From the NCBI GenBank assembly GCA_015491615.1, contig WFVN01000245.1, positions 1-17,616 on the forward strand: a stretch of 17,616 nt of DNA, written 5' to 3'. Position numbers and translations under genes: made by a program. The notes under the pieces are model-generated. The model had not been told where the DNA came from, did not search any database, and worked only from the letters and a program-made list of their open reading frames with translations. The stretch's first letter is position 1, and each line of letters opens with the position of its first letter. Positions 13,206 to 17,616 of the stretch are shown piece by piece. Source of the stretch: Gammaproteobacteria bacterium. Its GTDB lineage: Bacteria > Pseudomonadota > Gammaproteobacteria > S012-40.

Positions 13206-13942
13206 GGGTCGACCTCTTGGCGCTGCAAGGGGATTTTTGTCGGGAAACCGGGTGTGGTTGGCATCAGAGCCGGTAGAATCAACGTCGCTACGGCGGTGGC
13301 GATGACGATCAGGCCCACCAAACGGCGCAGCGAGGTGTTGTGCGTGGCCCGAGCCAACCATCCGCTGATCATACCGGCCCCGAAGGTGGCCGGCAAAGTC
13401 CCCAGTCCGAAAAAAGTCATGAACAGGGCGCCCTGCCAGGCCCCGCCGCTGGCGGTGGCATAGAACACGGCGGTATACACCAGGCCGCAGGGAAACCATC
13501 CCCACAGGGCGCCGAAGGTGAAAGCCTTGGCTGGGGAATCCACGGGTAGGATACGTTGCGCCAGGGGCTCCAAACGCCGCCACAGGGGCAGGCCGAAGCG
13601 TTCGATGCGAGCCAGTTGCGGAAACCAGCCAGCCAGGTAGAGGCCGATCCCCAAGAGGAGGACCCCCGCCAGCCACTGCAACATCCGATGGCCGAATTCC
13701 GGGCTGAGGCCATGTAGGGCCTGGGCGCCCAGAGCGCCGGTGAGGGCGCCGGCGGCGGTATAGCTGGCGATGCGCGCGAAGTTGTAGAGGAGTAGGTAGA
13801 GACTGCGCCGGAGGGTGTGCTCCCGGACCTCGCGAGGGAGACCGGCGGTGAGCATGCCGACGATGCCGCCGCACATGCCAAAGCAGTGGACGGCGCTGAA
13901 CAGACCTATGAGAAAGGGGATGAGGGTGAGATCGATCAACAC
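13202..13942 (-). CDS. DsbD_2/TauE-like membrane protein with HCxGMCGG motif
   Basis: The GTG at 13942 gives 246 residues, with AAGAGA at proper distance and the first transmembrane helix beginning at once; GTG 13999 is longer but its ribosome binding site is too close. The diagnostic elements are SAVHCFGMCGGIVGM (16-30) in the first helix and WGWFPCGLVYTA in the second half, each carrying cysteine in a membrane setting. This is the family often labelled sulfite exporter TauE/SafE, and it is frequently found near cbb3 oxidase (ccoGHIS) genes. About six transmembrane helices are expected. The cysteine/methionine arrangement suggests copper handling or thiol-disulfide exchange during cytochrome oxidase assembly; sulfite export is unlikely. 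Its stop overlaps the start of the sigma-54 activator, and sco-PCuAC converge on the unit from the other strand. Confidence 0.82.
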   Translation of the reverse strand: MLIDLTLIPFLIGLFSAVHCFGMCGGIVGMLTAGLPREVREHTLRRSLYLLLYNFARIASYTAAGALTGALGAQALHGLSPEFGHRMLQWLAGVLLLGIGLYLAGWFPQLARIERFGLPLWRRLEPLAQRILPVDSPAKAFTFGALWGWFPCGLVYTAVFYATASGGAWQGALFMTFFGLGTLPATFGAGMISGWLARATHNTSLRRLVGLIVIATAVATLILPALMPTTPGFPTKIPLQRQEVDP

Positions 13943-14031
13943 GATGTGTTCTCTTGTGACCGGAATGGCTTTCAGGCGCTTCCCGCCTCGAGCGATCACA
14001 TCCCCTACATAAGCCCATGGAAGGTTTCATC

Positions 14032-14220
14032 CTAACACCCTGCGTCTTCCCAAGGGGAGCAAGTCTCCGGATAGGGAATAGCTCTTGAAGCGAAGGCGGC
14101 GCGCATCATGCCATCCCGATGTTCGACGATTTTCCGGGGCTTTACCTCTACGATGAGTGTCTCGCTTTCGTACACGGTTCGCGGGTCGCTTCCCGATGTG
14201 CCTGACACCTTGCCAGCCAT
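14032..14220 (-). CDS. Possible 62-residue hypothetical protein
   Basis: The ATG at 14220, preceded by CGGAGACC, opens 62 codons on the minus strand. The product looks protein-like rather than low-complexity: a polar N-terminus, an amphipathic strand ETLIVEVKPRKIVEH (20-34), a basic DGMMRAAFASRA (36-47), and a C-terminus with two cysteines (Cys54, Cys62). There is no signal peptide or membrane segment. About 61 percent of third positions are G or C, lower than in neighbouring genes, so it may be real but divergent, or a chance frame. It would be the first gene of the minus-strand unit, ending 89 bases before the DsbD_2-like gene. I do not recognise the family. Without it, 13943-14268 is a 326-base stretch with no other feature. 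Confidence 0.4.
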   Translation of the reverse strand: MAGKVSGTSGSDPRTVYESETLIVEVKPRKIVEHRDGMMRAAFASRAIPYPETCSPWEDAGC

Positions 14221-14268
14221 GGTCTCCGGTGGCAGATTGCTCGCTTTTCCTTGGGTTGCGGATCTTTC

Positions 14269-16161
14269 ATGAACGAAACATACACCGAGATCGAGGTCCT
14301 GGAGGGGCTGGAACCGGTGCGCTTGCGCCCGGGGATGTACACCGACACCGGCCGTCCCAACCATCTGGCCCAGGAGGTCATCGACAACAGTGTGGACGAG
14401 GCCTTGGCCGGCTTCGCCAAGCGCATCGAGGTGACGCTGCACGCGGACGGTTCCCTGGAGGTGGCCGACGATGGGCGGGGGATTCCGGTGGATGTCCATC
14501 CCAAGCTGGGGATCCCGTCGGTGGAGGTGGTCCTCACCCGTTTGCATGCCGGGGGGAAGTTCTCGGGCAAGAATTACCGTTTCTCCGGCGGCCTGCACGG
14601 TGTGGGCGTGTCGGTGGTGAACGCCCTGTCCCGGCGCTTGGAGGTGTGGGTGAAGCGCGGCGGGGTGGAGTACCACATGGCCTTCGAGCACGGCGAGAAG
14701 GTGTGTGGCCTAGAAGTGGTGGGGACGGTCGGTCGGCGCAACACCGGCACCCGCATCCGTTTTTGGCCCGATCCGCGCTATTTCGATGTGCCTCGCTTCG
14801 CGGTGGACCGTCTGCGTCACTTGTTGCGTGCCAAGGCGGTGCTGTGTCCGGGGCTCACGGTGGTCTTCCATGACGAGGCCGAAGACCGGACGGACACCTG
14901 GTGCTACGAGGGCGGCCTGGGAGAGTATCTGATCCAGGCCCTGGGGGCGGTGGAGCGCCTGCCCGATCCCCCCTTCACGGGCAGTTTCGAGGGGGAGAAG
15001 GAGGCGGTGGAGTGGACCCTGTGCTGGCTGCCCGAGGGAGGGAAGGCGGTGGAGGAGAGTTACGTCAACCTCATTCCCACCGCCCATGGGGGTACCCACG
15101 TCAACGGTCTGCGTACCGGCCTCACCGAGGCCCTGCGCGAGTTCTGCGAATTCCGCGACAAGCTCCCCCGGGGGGTGAAGCTGGCCCCCGAGGACGTGTG
15201 GGACCGCATCGCTTACGTGTTGTCCTTCAAGATGGAGGACCCCCAGTTCGCCGGCCAGACGAAGGAGCGCCTCTCTTCGCGCGGCGGCGCCGCCTTCGTC
15301 TCCGGCATCGTCCGCGACGCCTTCGCCCTGTGGTTGTCCCGCCACGTCCCCGAGGGGGAGGCCATCGCCGACCTGGCCATCGCCAACGCGCAAAAACGCC
15401 TGCGCCAGGCGAAGAAGGTGAAGCGCAAGCGCACCACCGGTGGCCCCGCCCTGCCGGGCAAGCTGGCCGACTGCACCAGTCAGGACCTCAACCGCACGGA
15501 ACTGTTCCTGGTGGAGGGGGACTCCGCCGGTGGTTCGGCCAAGCAGGCGCGCGACCGGGAGTTCCAGGCCATCATGCCCCTGCGCGGCAAGATCCTGAAC
15601 ACCTGGGAGGTGGACCCGGAGCAAGTCCTCGCCTCCCAGGAGGTGCACGACATCTCCGTGGCCATCGGCGTGGAGCCGGGCGCCGAGGACCTCTCCCGCC
15701 TGCGCTACGGCAAGATCTGCATCCTCGCCGACGCCGACTCCGACGGCGCCCACATCGCCACCCTGCTCACCGCCCTGTTCTGGCGCCACTACCGGCCCCT
15801 GGTGGCCGCCGGGCACGTGTACGTGGCCATGCCGCCCCTGTACCGCATCGACGTGGGCAAGCAGGTCTTCTACGCCCTCGACGACGAGGAGAAAGAGGCG
15901 GTGCTGGAACGCATCCGTGCGGAGCGCCTCAAGGGCAAGGTGAGCGTGGTGCGCTTCAAGGGCCTGGGGGAAATGAGCCCCCTGCAACTGCGCGAGACGA
16001 CCATGAACCCGGACACCCGCCGCCTGGTGCAGCTCACTCTCCCCGAAGACGGGGAGGAGGCGGTGGACCGGCTCATGGACAAGCTCCTGGCGCGCAAGCG
16101 CGCCGCCGACCGCCGCGCCTGGTTGGAAGAGAAAGGTAACCTGGCCCAGATCGCCCTGTGA
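14269..16161 (+). CDS. parE: DNA topoisomerase IV subunit B
   Basis: The protein has 630 residues from ATG 14269, exactly the length of E. coli ParE, which it follows throughout. The GHKL ATPase part is complete: EVIDNSVDEALAG with the Mg-binding Asn, DDGRGIPVDVHP, GGLHGVGVSVVNALS, then the transducer with QTKERLSS. The TOPRIM domain has EGDSAGGSAKQARD and DADSDGAHIATL, which bind the catalytic metal. The short form without the 170-residue GyrB insert and the ParE-specific TDTGRPNHL N-terminal segment separate it from GyrB. Together with ParC it decatenates daughter chromosomes. The ribosome binding site is weak. The gene lies 48 bases downstream of the small minus-strand ORF start, so any promoter must lie in that overlap. 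parC begins 7 bases after its stop. Confidence 0.97.
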   Translation: MNETYTEIEVLEGLEPVRLRPGMYTDTGRPNHLAQEVIDNSVDEALAGFAKRIEVTLHADGSLEVADDGRGIPVDVHPKLGIPSVEVVLTRLHAGGKFSGKNYRFSGGLHGVGVSVVNALSRRLEVWVKRGGVEYHMAFEHGEKVCGLEVVGTVGRRNTGTRIRFWPDPRYFDVPRFAVDRLRHLLRAKAVLCPGLTVVFHDEAEDRTDTWCYEGGLGEYLIQALGAVERLPDPPFTGSFEGEKEAVEWTLCWLPEGGKAVEESYVNLIPTAHGGTHVNGLRTGLTEALREFCEFRDKLPRGVKLAPEDVWDRIAYVLSFKMEDPQFAGQTKERLSSRGGAAFVSGIVRDAFALWLSRHVPEGEAIADLAIANAQKRLRQAKKVKRKRTTGGPALPGKLADCTSQDLNRTELFLVEGDSAGGSAKQARDREFQAIMPLRGKILNTWEVDPEQVLASQEVHDISVAIGVEPGAEDLSRLRYGKICILADADSDGAHIATLLTALFWRHYRPLVAAGHVYVAMPPLYRIDVGKQVFYALDDEEKEAVLERIRAERLKGKVSVVRFKGLGEMSPLQLRETTMNPDTRRLVQLTLPEDGEEAVDRLMDKLLARKRAADRRAWLEEKGNLAQIAL

Positions 16162-16168
16162 GGACCCC

Positions 16169-17616
16169 ATGAACGCCGCCGTCACCGACGACATCGAACG
16201 CCTGCCCCTGGACGACTTCGCCGAGCGGGCCTACCTGGACTACGCCATGTACGTGATCCTGGACCGCGCCCTGCCGCACATCGGCGACGGTCTCAAGCCC
16301 GTGCAGCGGCGCATCGTCTATGCCATGTCCGAGCTGGGCCTGTCCGCCGCCGCCAAGCACAAGAAATCGGCGCGCACGGTGGGCGACGTGCTGGGCAAGT
16401 ACCACCCGCACGGAGACGCCGCCTGCTACGAGGCCATGGTCCTCATGGCCCAGCCCTTCTCCTACCGCTACCCCCTCATCGACGGCCAGGGCAACTGGGG
16501 CTCCATCGACGACCCCAAGTCCTTCGCCGCCATGCGCTACACCGAGGCGCGTCTGGCCCCGCACGCGCGCCTGCTCCTGGAGGAGATGGACCAGGGCACG
16601 GTGGACTGGGTGCCCAACTTCGATGGCACTCTGAAGGAGCCCCGGGTGCTGCCGGCGCGCCTGCCCTTCGTGCTCCTGAACGGCACCACCGGCATCGCCG
16701 TGGGCATGGCCACCGACATCCCGCCCCACAACCTGCGCGAGGTGGCCGCCGCCCTGGTGCACCTGCTGGAGCACCCCGAGGCCAGTACGGCCGAGTTGTG
16801 CGCGCACTTGCCGGCCCCCGATTATCCCACCGAGGCGGAGATCGTCACCCCCCGCGAGGAGCTGGTCACCCTGTACGAGAAGGGCCAGGGGCAGGTACGC
16901 GCCCGCGCCCGCTGGGTCCGGGAAGGCCAGGACATCGTCGTCACCGCTTTGCCCTACCAGGCCTCGGGGGCGCGCATCCTGGAGCAGATCGCATCACAGA
17001 TGAACGCCAAGAAGCTGCCCCTGGTGGAGGACCTGCGGGACGAGTCCGACCACGAGAACCCGGTGCGCCTGGTGATCGCCCTGCGCAACCGGAAGGTGGA
17101 CGCCGAGGCCCTCATGGATCACCTCTTCGCCACCACCGACCTGGAACGCAGCTACCGGGTCAACCTCAACGTCATCGGCCTGGACGGGCGCCCGCAGGTG
17201 AAGCCCCTGAAGGTACTCCTATCGGAATGGTTGCAGTTCCGCCAGGGGACGGTGCGCCGGCGCCTGGAGCACCGCCTGGAGAAGGTCACCCGCCGCCTGC
17301 ACGTCCTCGAGGGCCTGCTCGTCGCCTACCTCAACATCGACGAGGTGATCCGTATCATCCGCGAGGAGGAGGACCCGAAGGGTGAGCTCATGGCCCGCTT
17401 CGCCCTCAGCGACACCCAGGCGGAGGCGATTCTGGAACTGAAGCTGCGCCACCTGGCGCGCCTGGAAGAGATGAAGCTGCGCGCCGAGCAGGCGGAGCTG
17501 GAGAAGGAGCGGGCCGACTTGGAACGCACCCTGGGTTCCGCTCGGCGCCTGCGCACCCTGGTGAAGAAGGAGATCCAGGCGGACGCCGAACGCTACGGCG
17601 ACGCCCGCCGCTCCCC
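16169..17616 (+). CDS. parC: DNA topoisomerase IV subunit A, 5' part (truncated by window)
   Basis: The gene opens at ATG 16169 with GAGG upstream, 7 bases after parE, and stays open to the window edge: 482 complete codons of about 750. The breakage-reunion domain is clear: ERAYLDYAMYVILDRALPHIG-type start, QRRIVYAMSELG, GKYHPHGDAACYEAM (76-90), QGNWGSIDDPKSFAAMRYTE with catalytic Arg123-Tyr124, then the tower and coiled-coil region (LKLRHLARLEEMKL). ParC-type sequence features (rather than GyrA) include the short N-terminus and the absence of a long GyrA extension. The position equivalent to E. coli ParC Ser80, the quinolone-contact serine, is Ala84 here, while the Glu84 equivalent (Glu88) is kept. 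The C-terminal beta-pinwheel is outside the window. Confidence 0.96.
   Translation, partial: MNAAVTDDIERLPLDDFAERAYLDYAMYVILDRALPHIGDGLKPVQRRIVYAMSELGLSAAAKHKKSARTVGDVLGKYHPHGDAACYEAMVLMAQPFSYRYPLIDGQGNWGSIDDPKSFAAMRYTEARLAPHARLLLEEMDQGTVDWVPNFDGTLKEPRVLPARLPFVLLNGTTGIAVGMATDIPPHNLREVAAALVHLLEHPEASTAELCAHLPAPDYPTEAEIVTPREELVTLYEKGQGQVRARARWVREGQDIVVTALPYQASGARILEQIASQMNAKKLPLVEDLRDESDHENPVRLVIALRNRKVDAEALMDHLFATTDLERSYRVNLNVIGLDGRPQVKPLKVLLSEWLQFRQGTVRRRLEHRLEKVTRRLHVLEGLLVAYLNIDEVIRIIREEEDPKGELMARFALSDTQAEAILELKLRHLARLEEMKLRAEQAELEKERADLERTLGSARRLRTLVKKEIQADAERYGDARRS

Noticed and set aside
12261..14030. A single 589-residue minus-strand ORF covering the whole region
   Set aside because: Only the part from 13205 downstream has family similarity. 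The upstream extension runs through the DsbD_2-like gene in another frame and is arginine/proline-rich shadow sequence.
13943..14268. Sigma-54 (GG-N10-GC) promoter for the membrane protein/activator unit or for parE
   Set aside because: The closest candidate, GGTGGCAGATTGC near 14229, has one base too few between the GG and GC elements and faces parE.
14710..16194. 494-residue minus-strand ORF opposite parE
   Set aside because: It is a high-GC shadow rich in Gly, Ala, His and Val; the parE frame explains the conservation.
1..17616. CRISPR arrays, IS elements, prophage or toxin-antitoxin systems
   Set aside because: No direct-repeat arrays, transposase motifs, phage genes or paired small toxin/antitoxin ORFs were seen on reading both strands; the three tRNAs have no adjacent integrase or duplicated 3' end.

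Overview
This 17.6-kb, GC-rich window (third codon positions mostly G or C) reads as an ordinary, densely packed chromosomal stretch of a gammaproteobacterium. DksA is exactly 151 residues with the E. coli cysteine and acidic-tip positions. ParE is 630 residues, and ParC, RssA and YgfZ are also of enterobacterial/pseudomonad type. A CbbY-type phosphatase of 254 residues and a DsrE-family sulfur-carrier-like protein point to an autotrophic, probably sulfur-oxidising lineage (Chromatiales/Ectothiorhodospiraceae-like). That placement is inference from gene content. There is no IS element, phage gene, CRISPR array or other sign of recent transfer.

Layout. (1) 1-4706, plus strand: the 3' end of an alpha-glucan phosphorylase gene, a universal stress protein, a three-BON-domain protein, an MscS-family channel, an RssA-like patatin hydrolase and a DUF123 GIY-YIG protein. 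Stress and turgor functions dominate. (2) 4715-6488, plus strand: an AT-rich promoter-like region, then a tightly packed dsrE - hpt - methylthioinosine phosphorylase operon. The phosphorylase should release hypoxanthine and Hpt should convert it to IMP, so these two genes form a purine/methylthio salvage pair. (3) 6543-7047, minus strand: dksA with its own intrinsic terminator, divergent from cbbY and a class I/II aminotransferase (7266-9187). (4) 9188-10114, minus strand: ygfZ, meeting the aminotransferase tail to tail with no gap. (5) 10161-10505: a strong sigma-70 promoter followed by tRNA-Pro(UGG), tRNA-Arg(UCU) and tRNA-His(GUG), then a YbaK-like deacylase gene at 10574-11047. (6) 11161-14220: two converging copper/cytochrome-oxidase assembly units. 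Sco and PCuAC are on the plus strand. On the minus strand are a candidate 62-residue protein, a DsbD_2/TauE-like membrane protein with an HCxGMCGG motif, and a sigma-54 activator lacking any sensor domain. (7) 14269-17616, plus strand: parE and the 5' two thirds of parC, encoding topoisomerase IV.

Most genes belong to recognisable families. The less usual points are: the coupling of a receiver-less sigma-54 activator to a metal/cytochrome biogenesis membrane protein opposite sco-PCuAC; the active-site signature predicting 6-oxopurine specificity in the phosphorylase; a natural alanine at the quinolone-contact serine of ParC; and a possible unannotated small protein upstream of the DsbD_2-like gene. 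I found no clear-cut new defence or mobile system.
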